Position numbers and translations under genes: made by a program. Under the pieces are notes generated by a model that saw nothing but the letters and a program-made list of their open reading frames with translations, was not told the origin of the DNA and made no database searches. A DNA stretch of 64,000 nucleotides from Bacteroidota bacterium (GTDB lineage Bacteria; Bacteroidota; Bacteroidia; Chitinophagales; Chitinophagaceae). The DNA lies in assembly GCA_023387985.1 (NCBI GenBank), contig JAEWHC010000003.1, forward strand, positions 1 through 64,000. Direction: 5' to 3'. Position 1 is the stretch's first letter, and each line of letters starts with the position of its first letter. Of the stretch, positions 9,388 through 18,111 are shown piece by piece.

Positions 9388-9400
9388 TTTTCTGGTTGAT

Positions 9401-12400
9401 TTATTTAAGTGGTTTTTTCGCTGTTGTTTTTTCATCCAAAACACAGCGGCAGGAGTATCCATTGTTGGCCAGGGTGTAGATCCTGCCAATGGCATTGCTG
9501 TTATAATTCACGTGGTGGTTCCATAAATACAGCAGGCCATAGCGGTCGTCGTAAACGGTGGAGGTCCAGAAGTTGCCGTATTGGCTAATTGTAGTGTATT
9601 CACCATTATCAAGCCTCGCACCTGCAGGCTCAATGCTAAAGCCTGAGCTGTTGTTTCCTGTAAAGGGAGATGATTTCCAGCCGGTGCCTGTTTTTAATTT
9701 GTCGGCCACATCACCCCTTTCACCTGTCCTGTCCAGCTCATCAGCAGCCACCCCGATGAATGTTTCCAATTCCTTCCAATCCTTATCGGTGGAAACCCTC
9801 CAGCCTTTGGGGCACAGTTTGCCGGTAGCAACAGCATAACCATTGTATAGTTTTCCAAACTTGATATTATTCAGCATATTATTTTCATACACCGCAAAGG
9901 CACCGCTTTTGGTTTGCTTCCATTCGGTGTCCGAAAGCCCTGTAGCTATAGCTGTCGTATCGTTATATTTTGAGGTGCGCAGGTTTTCTTTCAGCCAGAA
10001 TTGCTTGCTCATTTTAATTACAGTGTACAAGTTGCCGTCAACATCATAAACAGGTTGAGACGGGTCAATTGATTCCGACTTACTATCCTGTTTTGTTTTT
10101 GTCTCGTTTTTATTCAGCGGGGCAGGGATAGTTTTTTTTTCTTGTGTAACAGCTGAAGCAGTTTTTTGGGCAACTATTTCCTTTGCGGCGGCCGGTGGCT
10201 GTGATTGGTTTACCCGGCCAGAAATTTTTGCCAGCATATTATACATAGCTTTAAAATCCAACCCATCCATCATTTTTTTCCTGAAGTTGTACTTCCAGGC
10301 ATCCGGTCCCGTTTTGTCCTGAGCTGAACCTGAAAGGAAGACAACAATAAATTGGGGGATGTGAGTGGGCAGTTTTTTATCGAGGTATTCGTCATTATAA
10401 AATGCCAGGTGAAAGCGATCTTCCCGGAATTTTAATTCAGTAGCATCAGAAAAAAGAATGTATTCAAAGTTAATCAGTTCAGAAAGTGGCTTACTTAGCT
10501 CTTCTTTGCTTTTATTTTTCAGGTAGTCATCTACCAGCCTGATGGCGTTTTCTGCCCTTCTTTTATAATCATCAAGCCCTTCGTATGTCTGCTTAAAACT
10601 TTCCGGATACTTTTTGTACTGATTTTCGATATGGCGTATATAAACATCCCGGTATTCTTTGATCTCTTCCCTGAATTGTGTGAGGTACTCTTTGCGGGTA
10701 ACATACCTGAACAGGGGTTCATTTTGTCTCCGGATGATATACCATTGTTGTGTTGGATCTTCGTTTCTGTAAACTTTTTCTGTGTAGTGGTCCAGCCAGC
10801 CGTTGGTGCTCACAAAATTTTCGTGTACCAGGAAAACGCTTTGACCATTAACGCCGTATGCTGACTCAGCATTCTTCATGGCACCTATATAATGGTCTGT
10901 TCCGTTTACCTTATAGGGAGTAATATGAGAAGCAAAGACCTCCGGGTTATTTATTGAAATTTTGAGGGTTACCCCTGTTTCATAGGTGAGGTCAATATTA
11001 TTCCTGGCCCCACATACAAACGCTGAATGACCAATGTGCAGGTGGTATCCAATCGGCATGAATGAGTAGGCGGTCGAGAAATCCAGGTATTTGGTAAAAT
11101 TGGCATTGCCTCCCATTGGCTGTGGGTAGGCTTGTTTGGCAAGGGCCAGCAATTTATCCAAATTAGCGGCAGCAGCAGCTTTATTATAACTACCAGGTTT
11201 GGCTTGGAAACGTGCAACTACTGAATATCCACTGAAAGGTTTCCAGGCGCCGGGATAATTACTCAGGTTGTTTGTGGGGCAGGGATTGGCCTCTCGGGCT
11301 GGTACGGCGGCTTCAGCATCACTTATTTTTTTTTCAATTACTGGCCTGGCGGTGTTGGAACCGGGGTTAGTATTTTTTGCAGGTTGATTGGTTTTTCCAA
11401 ACGGATTGGGATCACCCAACATTGTTTTCAGGTTATCAATAGCTAAGGCATCCAAGATTTTAGACATATTATTCATCACAGATTCATTTTTTTCATCCAC
11501 CACAAACTCAAGTGTAAAAATTTGCGGACTGTGGAGGGGCAGGGATCCGTTGAAATAGTTGGGATCCAAATCGATCACATAGGTGCTGTTATTATCCGGA
11601 TCATTATAAAAAGGGGGCACATTGTCTTCGTATTGTGCAAAGGCGGAGAGCATACTGCCCCGCACTTTCGCATTCTTATCCAGGTCTTTTGCAGCGGTTC
11701 GGGCCATATAATCCTGCACATGGGCCACCAGTTTTTTGTTATAGATTACTTCATCTGCTATTTTGGTGTACCGGCCTTTTTTCTCGTAATACGCTATCAA
11801 CTTTGTACACAATTCCCTGCGGCTCAGGTGGCGGAATGGCAATTGGTCCTTGTAAGGAATGATCCATTTATACCGGCTAAGCGACTTGCCAAATCCTCCC
11901 GTAAAATTTTCTTTCAGCAACCATGCTCCTTTTTCTTTCACAGGCTTTTCATCCAGGTAGTACAGCACATCGGTATAAAAGTCTTCTTCGTACTGCACCG
12001 TTTCCACGAAAAAACTTTCTCGGCCCGAGTGTGGAATTTTGTTGATTTTGATGTTGGCCCAGTATGGCGTTTCGTGCGGCTCCTTCACCTGGCCATTTTC
12101 GCAGTAAAGCGGCAGCACCGCCATGCTTAATTCGTAGGCATCAGCTTTACGGTTTTTATACAGGGCAGGGTTGTCATAACCATAAACGCCGAAATAGTTA
12201 AGGTTAAAACCTTCGAGGTTCATGTTTTGCTGCAACCGCTTTACAAACTGCCCAACGATTTCTTTTTGTTTGGCCAGGCTGGCTGCGGACACGCCATTGG
12301 TACTGCCCTGCATACCTGCTTTCCATTTGCCGGGGTAGGAGGCCAATACGGCTTCGTCACAATTTTGTGCATTGGTGTTTATACTTTTAAGTAAGATTAG

Positions 12401-12424
12401 TAATAGGAAAACTAGTGGTTTCAT
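9401..12424 (-). CDS. Exported protein with two tandem homologous modules and a C-terminal FISUMP domain
   Basis: A 1007-residue secreted protein. The signal peptide is KPLVFLLLILLKSINTNAQ. Two long modules of about 330 residues appear to be internal duplicates: each starts with 'YPGKWK' or 'YPGAWK' (about residues 29 and 390) and later shows a paired block ('LPFRHLSRRELCTKL' and 'PLFRYVTRKEYLTQF'). A Lys/Thr-rich linker leads to a FISUMP domain (about 795-1000; VYDVDGNLYTVIKM, QFWLKENLRT, LCPKGWRVSTDKDWKELE, GYSCRCV). FISUMP domains occur in Fibrobacter/Bacteroidota surface proteins; their biochemical role is not settled. The duplicated module is unknown to me. It sits upstream of the Hcp-like gene on the same strand with 13 nt between them, suggesting cotranscription. 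Confidence 0.82.
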   Translation of the reverse strand: MKPLVFLLLILLKSINTNAQNCDEAVLASYPGKWKAGMQGSTNGVSAASLAKQKEIVGQFVKRLQQNMNLEGFNLNYFGVYGYDNPALYKNRKADAYELSMAVLPLYCENGQVKEPHETPYWANIKINKIPHSGRESFFVETVQYEEDFYTDVLYYLDEKPVKEKGAWLLKENFTGGFGKSLSRYKWIIPYKDQLPFRHLSRRELCTKLIAYYEKKGRYTKIADEVIYNKKLVAHVQDYMARTAAKDLDKNAKVRGSMLSAFAQYEDNVPPFYNDPDNNSTYVIDLDPNYFNGSLPLHSPQIFTLEFVVDEKNESVMNNMSKILDALAIDNLKTMLGDPNPFGKTNQPAKNTNPGSNTARPVIEKKISDAEAAVPAREANPCPTNNLSNYPGAWKPFSGYSVVARFQAKPGSYNKAAAAANLDKLLALAKQAYPQPMGGNANFTKYLDFSTAYSFMPIGYHLHIGHSAFVCGARNNIDLTYETGVTLKISINNPEVFASHITPYKVNGTDHYIGAMKNAESAYGVNGQSVFLVHENFVSTNGWLDHYTEKVYRNEDPTQQWYIIRRQNEPLFRYVTRKEYLTQFREEIKEYRDVYIRHIENQYKKYPESFKQTYEGLDDYKRRAENAIRLVDDYLKNKSKEELSKPLSELINFEYILFSDATELKFREDRFHLAFYNDEYLDKKLPTHIPQFIVVFLSGSAQDKTGPDAWKYNFRKKMMDGLDFKAMYNMLAKISGRVNQSQPPAAAKEIVAQKTASAVTQEKKTIPAPLNKNETKTKQDSKSESIDPSQPVYDVDGNLYTVIKMSKQFWLKENLRTSKYNDTTAIATGLSDTEWKQTKSGAFAVYENNMLNNIKFGKLYNGYAVATGKLCPKGWRVSTDKDWKELETFIGVAADELDRTGERGDVADKLKTGTGWKSSPFTGNNSSGFSIEPAGARLDNGEYTTISQYGNFWTSTVYDDRYGLLYLWNHHVNYNSNAIGRIYTLANNGYSCRCVLDEKTTAKKPLK

Positions 12425-12498
12425 ATCGCTGTTTTAAATCCGGCGGCAGCTGTAAAAAATGCTGCGCAATTGTAACTGCATTCTCAGGCCTTTTATGT

Positions 12499-13878
12499 TC
12501 AATTTGGGAAAACCTGCATGATCAATTTTGCATTGATAATCCTGGTGTCTCCAGAGTTAAAATCGCTTTCTCTTGAATGGTAAACCCGCACCTGGTGAAA
12601 CCCTGCATTTAAATCTATAAGATCCATCTTGCTTATGGTGGTGCCATCATAACCCCCGGTATATGCCGTTGCACCTAAAACAAGTTTTAAGGTATTAGTG
12701 GATGATTCCCAGATCTCCACTCTTATTCCGCCTGATGCCGGGAAACCGATAGCATACATTTTAGCGCTTATATTAGCCATTACCCTGCTGGGTTCCTGGA
12801 TAAATATGGATTGATTATCCATGCCGGGTATCGGCAGTGAAAGAACGCCTGGTGTATTCAACATCGAGTTTAAATTGTTGTTTACCAGCCATAGAAAATA
12901 CGGTTTGGTTTTCCAATCCGGTGCTGCATTGCTGCCCCTGCTTTCTAATACCTGGCCGGTAGTACCAGCATCTCCATTAATGCGCATGCCGCCGCTGATA
13001 TTGGTGAAGTCAACAAAATTGGCGGCGCCGTTCAGTTGCATGAGTTGTTTATTGTTAGCACCTATAGTAAGGCTGCCTACACCACCTGTTTGCATAATGC
13101 CTGCAGCACCTGCGCCTCCTCCAGACAATGCCACACCAAATTTTAACCGGTGGCTGCTGTTGCCTATTCGCATGTCTCCTTCTGTATTAGTAAGATCCCA
13201 GTTGTTGAGCCCGGTTACGTCAAGCCTGTTTGCAGGTGTGTTGGTGCCCAGGCCAAGGTTGCCGCTGATATTGCTGTTGCCAATTACCGATAATTTATTC
13301 ACCGGGCTGTTGGTGCCAATACCGAGGTTGCCGTTCACGTCAGCATTGCCTGTTACCGATAGGGGATTCACGGGGTTATTGTTATTAATACCAACACGAC
13401 TGTTGATGGCATCGTAGGTAAAGCCCCATGCCGCGGGCCCGCCGTAAAAACCCAGGTTATTGTTATCCTGTACGCCCATAAAACCCAGTATGGCGCTGTT
13501 ATCCGCTTTGTACATCCATAAACCGGTACCGTATGCAGGGTCAAGGGGGTTGGTACCATTTTTTAAAACCATTCTTCCATTGAGCAACATTCCATCACCG
13601 CCGTAATTCACTATTCTCATTCGTTCTGTAAAAGCACTGCTGTGCCCGTGGCCTAATGCAATATCAGAATAGGTAAGGTCCGTATGGATTTGTAATAACC
13701 CGGATTGAATGCCAAACCCGTAATGATTGCCTGTGGAACCATACAGGGATATTTTATCCCCGGGCGTACTCGGAAAACTTAAAGGATAGGCCGGTGTTGT
13801 TATTCCTATTCCTACGTTTTGAGAAATTACATTGGCAGTAGCAAAAAGCAATCCTGTAACCAGCAATAACTTTTTCAT
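12499..13878 (-). CDS. Exported tail-fibre-like repeat protein
   Basis: A signal peptide (KKLLLVTGLLFATANVISQ) precedes a 459-residue protein with the Bacteroidota 'NVGIGTTNP' tail-fibre pattern. Short repeats around residues 165-225 read N(P/S)VN(K/P)LSV.GN..(I/V)(S/N)GNLG(L/I)GTN(T/S)P, a parallel-beta trimeric-fibre type of repeat also found in phage tail fibres. The last 125 residues (from about 335) form a separate beta domain with 'SIFIQEPSRVMANISAKM' and 'GIRVEIWESS'. No sorting tail is seen. It is the first gene of the run of exported proteins ending at 5543, with 74 nt before the FISUMP gene. A surface-adhesive or structural role is inference. Confidence 0.78.
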   Translation of the reverse strand: MKKLLLVTGLLFATANVISQNVGIGITTPAYPLSFPSTPGDKISLYGSTGNHYGFGIQSGLLQIHTDLTYSDIALGHGHSSAFTERMRIVNYGGDGMLLNGRMVLKNGTNPLDPAYGTGLWMYKADNSAILGFMGVQDNNNLGFYGGPAAWGFTYDAINSRVGINNNNPVNPLSVTGNADVNGNLGIGTNSPVNKLSVIGNSNISGNLGLGTNTPANRLDVTGLNNWDLTNTEGDMRIGNSSHRLKFGVALSGGGAGAAGIMQTGGVGSLTIGANNKQLMQLNGAANFVDFTNISGGMRINGDAGTTGQVLESRGSNAAPDWKTKPYFLWLVNNNLNSMLNTPGVLSLPIPGMDNQSIFIQEPSRVMANISAKMYAIGFPASGGIRVEIWESSTNTLKLVLGATAYTGGYDGTTISKMDLIDLNAGFHQVRVYHSRESDFNSGDTRIINAKLIMQVFPN

Positions 13879-14509
13879 TGTTTTTATTTAAGGAGATGGT
13901 TCAAGTAGTTTTTTGGTTAGTCTGGTTACTTTTATTGTTCCAACAGTTCATTTACCGCATGGATGTCCAGAACACAAAGGCCTGGTTGGTGAAACTTCTA
14001 AAAAATTCAATTCCAATCAGTTATAGAAAGGTCCAGGTGGTTATGGTTAAGAACTCGCGGGGTTAATTTTTAAACGGGGCAGCCAGGCATGTGCATTGAT
14101 AAGATTGAGAAGTTTTCCTAAATTTACATAATGGCTTGTACATATTATCATTTTCATGTTTTAAGTTCATTTTTTTATTTTAGCAGCGGTGCCGATCAAT
14201 TCGCCGGACGTTGGCTTGCGAATGACCTGGTTACCCCGTCCCGTTTTTCAGCACCTTCTGTGCACGCCATCTGGTATTTATTGTTCCCGCAAATATGGCA
14301 CACCTGGCTCCCGGTGTCATTTTCCAAATGCCCATCCTACACTTCTCCTTACTTAGGTTTACGAATGTAGATTTGTCTTCAAAGTTTATTTTTTTATATG
14401 GTTTGCTTAATCCCTTAAAAAGAGATATTTATTCTGCCGGGGATCACTGAAAAAGGGGAGCAGTTTAAATAAATAATTCATTTCATTTGTGTAAACGAAA
14501 TAATTCTTC
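13879..14509. other. 631-nt intergenic region between divergent genes
   Basis: This separates the exported-protein cluster from the TPR kinase. It holds a -7 box (TAGATTTG, 14368-14375) facing the kinase. A 79-codon frame at 14131-14370 is preceded by TAAATTTA (14119-14126) four bases before its ATG, the same spacing as several real genes here. Its protein (Pro/Ser/Trp-rich, no recognisable motif) is not convincing, so I do not call it a gene. Nothing else is recognisable. Confidence 0.5.
14368..14375 (+). promoter_or_regulatory. Candidate -7 box upstream of the TPR kinase
   Basis: TAGATTTG fits the Bacteroidota TAnnTTTG -7 consensus, 134 nt before the kinase ATG. I see no convincing -33 TTG at the expected distance, so this is a weak call. 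Confidence 0.35.
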
Positions 14510-15118
14510 ATGCGGGTATTGCAGTCCTTGCTCTTTTTTCTATGCTTGTCTGTGCCAGCAGCAGGACAACAGGCTTTGGCCGATAGCGTAATGAAAATCC
14601 TGCAGCAAAAGAACATACCTGATACGGTAAAAGCGTACAACCTTGTCATGATGGCCATGTACACCGAGCCTCTTGATATCAATAAAGCACATCGTCTTTA
14701 TAAAGAAGCGGTCGAGTTTTCCCTTTCCAAAAAACTGGATTATTATGCCGGTATGGCCTTGTATTACCAGGCCACCCCTTATCATATTTCCGGGGACCGG
14801 GAAAAGGAATTCAACAACCTGATGCGGGCTGTGGTCCTGCTTGAGGCCTTGGATAGTTACAAGGCTAAAAACGAACTTGCCGGTGTTTATGGGGCTTTGA
14901 GCGGCTATTACCGGAGTGCTGAAAAATTTGATTCGGCAATAGCGGCATCCCTGCAATCCATCCATATACAAGAGGAAATAAAAAGTTACCGAAGAATTGT
15001 TTCCAGTTGTTTAAACCTTGCCATGATTTACCAGCAACTGAAGCTTCCGGAAAACAAAAGGAGTATGTGGATAAGGGCCTTGCCTATGCCAGGATTTCCG
15101 GTAAGAATGATGCCATGA
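14510..15118 (+). CDS. TPR sensor histidine kinase, N-terminal fragment (frameshifted gene)
   Basis: This is the 5' piece of a gene that continues in the next frame. A signal peptide (MRVLQSLLFFLCLSVPAAGQ) is followed by helical TPR-like repeats (KAYNLVMMAMYTEPLDINKAHRLYKEA and later units; A/Y/G spacing typical of TPR). Real coding sequence ends near 15052, at 'YQQLKLPE'; the rest of this frame (NKRSMWIRALPMPGF) is out-of-frame. Adding one A to the AAAA run at 15051-15054 would restore 'LPEKQKEYVDKGLAYARI' and give a single protein of about 649 residues. Whether the missing base is a true mutation or a sequencing error cannot be told from the sequence. Confidence 0.8.
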   Translation: MRVLQSLLFFLCLSVPAAGQQALADSVMKILQQKNIPDTVKAYNLVMMAMYTEPLDINKAHRLYKEAVEFSLSKKLDYYAGMALYYQATPYHISGDREKEFNNLMRAVVLLEALDSYKAKNELAGVYGALSGYYRSAEKFDSAIAASLQSIHIQEEIKSYRRIVSSCLNLAMIYQQLKLPENKRSMWIRALPMPGFPVRMMP

Positions 15119-16458
15119 TGCTTTCTTACCTGCAACAGGCGCAATATTATACTGAAATAAAAGATTTTAAAACCGCCAAAAAGTATGTTGATTCATCAAC
15201 CGCCTCTTTTAGTGAAACATATGACTTTTCCCGAAAGCAAAATTATTTTCTGATTAAGGCAGGGGCATTTCAAAACGTTAAGGAGTATGACAGTGCGGTA
15301 ATTTATTTTCAAAAGTCTTACGACCATGCCAGCAAGCAGGCTTCGCGATGGAATATGAGCGAACCCTTGTTGCAGATCGGGTACATACGCTTTCAGCAAA
15401 AAAAATATGCTGAAGCTGAAAAATATCTACGCCAGGGGCTCGAGATTGCAGAGGCAGATACCATCAAAGTGTTTATGAAAGAAGGGTACGGCACACTCAG
15501 TGATGTATACGCGGCCACCTGGAAATATAAAGAAGCATATGAATTATTACAAAAGTATAATGACATAAAGGATACGATACTAACAGAAGAGCGGAAAAAA
15601 TTTGCCCTCGACCTGGAAAAAAAGTATGAAACGGAAAAAAAAGATGCGCAGCTGCTACTTCAGCAAGAGGAAATAAAGCAGGGCAAAAATGCAAATATCG
15701 CATTGATTGCCGGTGCAGTGGTATTAATGCTGCTCTTAATCCTTTCTTACCGAAACTACAGGCAAAAGCAAAAAATACAACAGCTTCGGATCAATGAACT
15801 GGAAACAGAAAAGAAATTGACAGCCACCGAAGCTGTATTAAAAGGAGAAGAACAGGAACGAACCCGCCTGGCAAAAGACCTGCACGATGGACTGGGAGGT
15901 ATGTTGTCGGGCATTAAATATTCATTTCAAACTATGAAAGGTAATCTTATCATGACGCCTGAAAATCAGCAGGCTTTTGAACGGAGCATGGACATGCTTG
16001 ACAGTTCTATTAAGGAAATGCGCCGGGTATCACATAACCTGATGCCTGAAGTGCTGGTCCGCTACGGGTTGGATGCAGCCCTGAAAGATTACATAACAGA
16101 GATAAATAAAAGTGGAATCATAAAAGTGATTTACCAGTCAATGGGTATGGAGGAAAAAGTGATGGAGCATTCTACCTCACTTGGATTGTACCGGATCGTG
16201 CAGGAACTGCTCAATAATGTGATTAAGCATGCCGCAGCAACCGAAGTATTGGTGCAGGTATTTTCGGAAAAAGATAAACTGGTTGTGAATATAGAGGATA
16301 ATGGCAGGGGGATTGACCTGGCTGTTATGGAAAAAGGCGAAGGCATGGGGTGGAAAAATATTCGTTCAAGAGTAGACCTGCTTAACGGGAAAATTGATAT
16401 TCAATCTGCTCCCGGGAAGGGGGCAGCTATTAATATTGAATTTATAAAATCTAAATGA
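15007..16458 (+). CDS. TPR sensor histidine kinase, C-terminal fragment (HisKA_3 / HATPase)
   Basis: This is the 3' piece of the frameshifted kinase; genuine sequence begins near 15050, at 'KQKEYVDKGLAYARI'. It carries the remaining TPR units, a single membrane helix (about residues 230-250, ALIAGAVVLMLLLILSY) and a coiled linker. A HisKA_3 dimerisation/phosphoacceptor domain follows with H293 in LAKDLHDGLGGMLSG, then an ATPase domain (ELLNNVIKHAAATEV N box, VNIEDNGRGID, GMGWKNIRSRVDLLNG G boxes). Together with the N fragment it forms a NarX/DesK-like kinase with a periplasmic TPR sensor, common in Bacteroidota. It overlaps the downstream regulator by 4 nt (ATGA). If the frameshift is real, kinase output is probably lost. 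Confidence 0.85.
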   Translation: MFKPCHDLPATEASGKQKEYVDKGLAYARISGKNDAMMLSYLQQAQYYTEIKDFKTAKKYVDSSTASFSETYDFSRKQNYFLIKAGAFQNVKEYDSAVIYFQKSYDHASKQASRWNMSEPLLQIGYIRFQQKKYAEAEKYLRQGLEIAEADTIKVFMKEGYGTLSDVYAATWKYKEAYELLQKYNDIKDTILTEERKKFALDLEKKYETEKKDAQLLLQQEEIKQGKNANIALIAGAVVLMLLLILSYRNYRQKQKIQQLRINELETEKKLTATEAVLKGEEQERTRLAKDLHDGLGGMLSGIKYSFQTMKGNLIMTPENQQAFERSMDMLDSSIKEMRRVSHNLMPEVLVRYGLDAALKDYITEINKSGIIKVIYQSMGMEEKVMEHSTSLGLYRIVQELLNNVIKHAAATEVLVQVFSEKDKLVVNIEDNGRGIDLAVMEKGEGMGWKNIRSRVDLLNGKIDIQSAPGKGAAINIEFIKSK

Positions 16459-17084
16459 TAAAAGTTTTTATAACGGACGATCACTACATGGTGGTGGAGG
16501 GCATACGTTCCCTGCTGATCAATGAAAAAGAGATCGAATTTATTGGCTCAGCATCCACAGCAGCATCCTGTCTGGCTTTTTTAAGAAACTTCCTGCCTGA
16601 TGTGCTGCTGTTGGATATTAACTTGCCTGATGGCAATGGGATAGATCTTTGCAGGGAAATCCGGAAGAAATACCCTTCGATATTCATTTTGGGACTCAGC
16701 ACCTTTAATCAGCCAAGTTATATACAGGAAATGATGCAAAATGGTGCTTCGGGATATATATTGAAAAATGCAACACAGCACGAACTTATAGAAGCGATAA
16801 AGCTTGCCTCTATCGGCAAAACCTATATGGCTTTTGAAGTAGCAAAAATCTTGCATGTAGCCGATCAGCAGCAGAAGCAGCATATTGTTTTGGGCAGAAG
16901 GGAAAAGGAGGTACTGGAAGAAATTAAAAATGGATTCACCAATACAGAAATCGCCGCAAAGCTCTTTATCAGTGTCAATACAGTGGATACTTACCGAAAA
17001 AGCCTGCTGGCGAAATTAAAAGCAAAAAACACGGCAGACCTCATCAGGCTGGCCTTGTTGCATAAGCTGATTTCGGTAGAATAG
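16455..17084 (+). CDS. NarL/FixJ-family response regulator
   Basis: A 209-residue regulator with a receiver domain (KVFITDDHYMVVEGIRSLL acidic pocket, phospho-accepting D54 in LLLDINLPDGNG, K in GYILKNATQHELI) and a C-terminal LuxR-type helix-turn-helix (VLGRREKEVLEEIKNG, TNTEIAAKLFISVNTVDTYR, LLAKLKAKNTADLIRLAL). Its ATG overlaps the kinase stop (ATGA), so the two are a translationally coupled two-component system. It should be phosphorylated by the TPR kinase. The kinase frameshift may leave it without its partner, though the regulator itself is intact. Confidence 0.93.
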   Translation: MIKVFITDDHYMVVEGIRSLLINEKEIEFIGSASTAASCLAFLRNFLPDVLLLDINLPDGNGIDLCREIRKKYPSIFILGLSTFNQPSYIQEMMQNGASGYILKNATQHELIEAIKLASIGKTYMAFEVAKILHVADQQQKQHIVLGRREKEVLEEIKNGFTNTEIAAKLFISVNTVDTYRKSLLAKLKAKNTADLIRLALLHKLISVE

Positions 17085-17131
17085 CTTTTAAATGTAAAAA
17101 GCGCAAAATTACAATCTGACACCAGCCATTG

Positions 17132-17344
17132 TTAGCGTTCGTCATTAACATATTCTAAAATATCACCTGGCTGGCAATTCAATACATTACAAATGGACTC
17201 CAATGTGCTAAACCGGATTGCCTTTGCTTTCCCCGTTTTTAAAATGGAAAGGTTGGATAAAGTCAAACCAACTTTTTCAGAAAGTTCATTAAGCGACATC
17301 TTCCGCTTTGCCATCATTACGTCCAGATTTACTATAATTGCCAT
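17132..17344 (-). CDS. Xre/Cro-type HTH regulator (YozG-like)
   Basis: A 70-residue protein made almost entirely of one helix-turn-helix: IIVNLDVMMAKRKMSLNELSEKVGL then LSNLSILKTGKAKAIRFSTLESICNVLNCQPGDILEY. This matches the small HTH_26 (YozG-like) regulators that accompany DUF2975 membrane proteins in many Firmicutes and Bacteroidota. It starts 3 nt after the DUF2975 stop, so both are on one transcript. The palindrome covering the upstream promoter is the natural candidate for its operator, implying negative autoregulation. Confidence 0.9.
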   Translation of the reverse strand: MAIIVNLDVMMAKRKMSLNELSEKVGLTLSNLSILKTGKAKAIRFSTLESICNVLNCQPGDILEYVNDER

Positions 17345-17347
17345 ACC

Positions 17348-17884
17348 TTAAACAGTTAAATCATTTTCGTTTTGAATGTCTACGCCCTTTTTGAAAATTG
17401 TCGCAATAATATAAATTACAGCTCCCATTAAAATAAAGGCCTGGCTGTCTGCCCAAAACTGGTCTAAGCGGTCGGTGACAAAATTGTTATCTGTCAAATT
17501 TTTAGCTAACTGTCTCGCAATGTAACTTAACACGCCAATTGAAAGCGCGGTATAACCAATTAGCGAAATTTGGTTCGCAACAAAAGCGTTAAACGGTTTT
17601 GATAAATCCATTTTGTGCATTAGCATGATAACTATATAAAACAGGCAGGCTTTTAAAATTGAAATGGTTAGAATAAAGCTGTAAATGCTGAAAAAAGCCA
17701 ATCTGTTGTCGTTATACATTTCAGTTAAATCCAACTTTTGATAAAGATTTTGGACAAATTCAGGCCTATACAGGCTGAAAAAGAAATTAACGATTAATCC
17801 GCCTGCTTCAATAGACAAGCCAACAAAAATGAGCCAAGCCACGATATATAAGCCCCAAAATACGAAGCTGTTTGTTTTTGACAT
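17348..17884 (-). CDS. DUF2975 family integral membrane protein
   Basis: A 178-residue protein with four predicted membrane helices (about 9-30, 62-85, 103-125 and 145-168), the topology of DUF2975. The loop sequences 'LIGYTALSIGVLSYIARQ' and 'FILMGAVIYIIATIFKKGVDIQNENDLTV' are characteristic: the last stretch is the family's usual C-terminal 'G..lq.enD.tV' signature. The paired Xre gene follows directly. The biochemical role of this family is not known; the pairing suggests a membrane-linked regulatory unit. Confidence 0.88.
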   Translation of the reverse strand: MSKTNSFVFWGLYIVAWLIFVGLSIEAGGLIVNFFFSLYRPEFVQNLYQKLDLTEMYNDNRLAFFSIYSFILTISILKACLFYIVIMLMHKMDLSKPFNAFVANQISLIGYTALSIGVLSYIARQLAKNLTDNNFVTDRLDQFWADSQAFILMGAVIYIIATIFKKGVDIQNENDLTV

Positions 17885-17904
17885 GATGGGATGAAATGAT
17901 ACCG

Positions 17905-17938
17905 CAAAAATAATAAAGATTTATTGAAACACAATAAA
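17905..17938 (-). promoter_or_regulatory. Promoter and overlapping palindromic operator of the DUF2975-Xre operon
   Basis: On the minus strand a -33 TTG (17934-17932) stands 19 nt from a -7 TATTTTTG (17912-17905), a textbook Bacteroidota spacing. Transcription would start about 15 nt before the ATG. A perfect inverted repeat, TTTATTG-AAACA-CAATAAA (17920-17938), covers the -33 element. Xre-type dimers bind such palindromes, so occupancy would block sigma-factor contact. Confidence 0.7.
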
Positions 17939-18111
17939 TATATACCCATAATCAAATAATTTCTTTTGATTGCTCAATAGTTATAGGATAAGTCGTTGAT
18001 TGGTTGAGCATTGTATCTTCGTGCGGAAGAACCTTGATAGCTAAGTAATCAGCGTTTTGCTGCCACGACATTCTGCTTCCCTTACGCCTGTTTCCTTTTT
18101 AAAGCTGAAAT

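Noticed and set aside
9388..9495. Longer N-terminus for the Hcp-like gene
   Set aside because: The extra 36 residues are not signal-like and overlap the preceding FISUMP gene. The signal peptide begins at the internal ATGs.
11522..12130. 202-codon plus-strand frame within the FISUMP gene
   Set aside because: It is antisense to a real gene; hydrophobic and His-rich composition is typical of a reverse-frame shadow.
14131..14370. 79-codon frame with a start-abutting TAAATTTA box
   Set aside because: Composition is unlike a protein (Pro/Ser/Trp-rich, no domain) and it lacks conservation evidence. It is kept only as a remark in the intergenic entry.
15048..15062. Programmed -1 frameshifting in the TPR kinase
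   Set aside because: The bases (GGAAAAC) are not a canonical X-XXY-YYZ heptamer and no strong downstream stem is visible. A one-base deletion is simpler.
18000..18040. TATCTTCG promoter-like sequence facing right near 18016
   Set aside because: The only gene downstream on that strand is 900 nt away, with an acetyltransferase on the other strand between. Chance match is likely.
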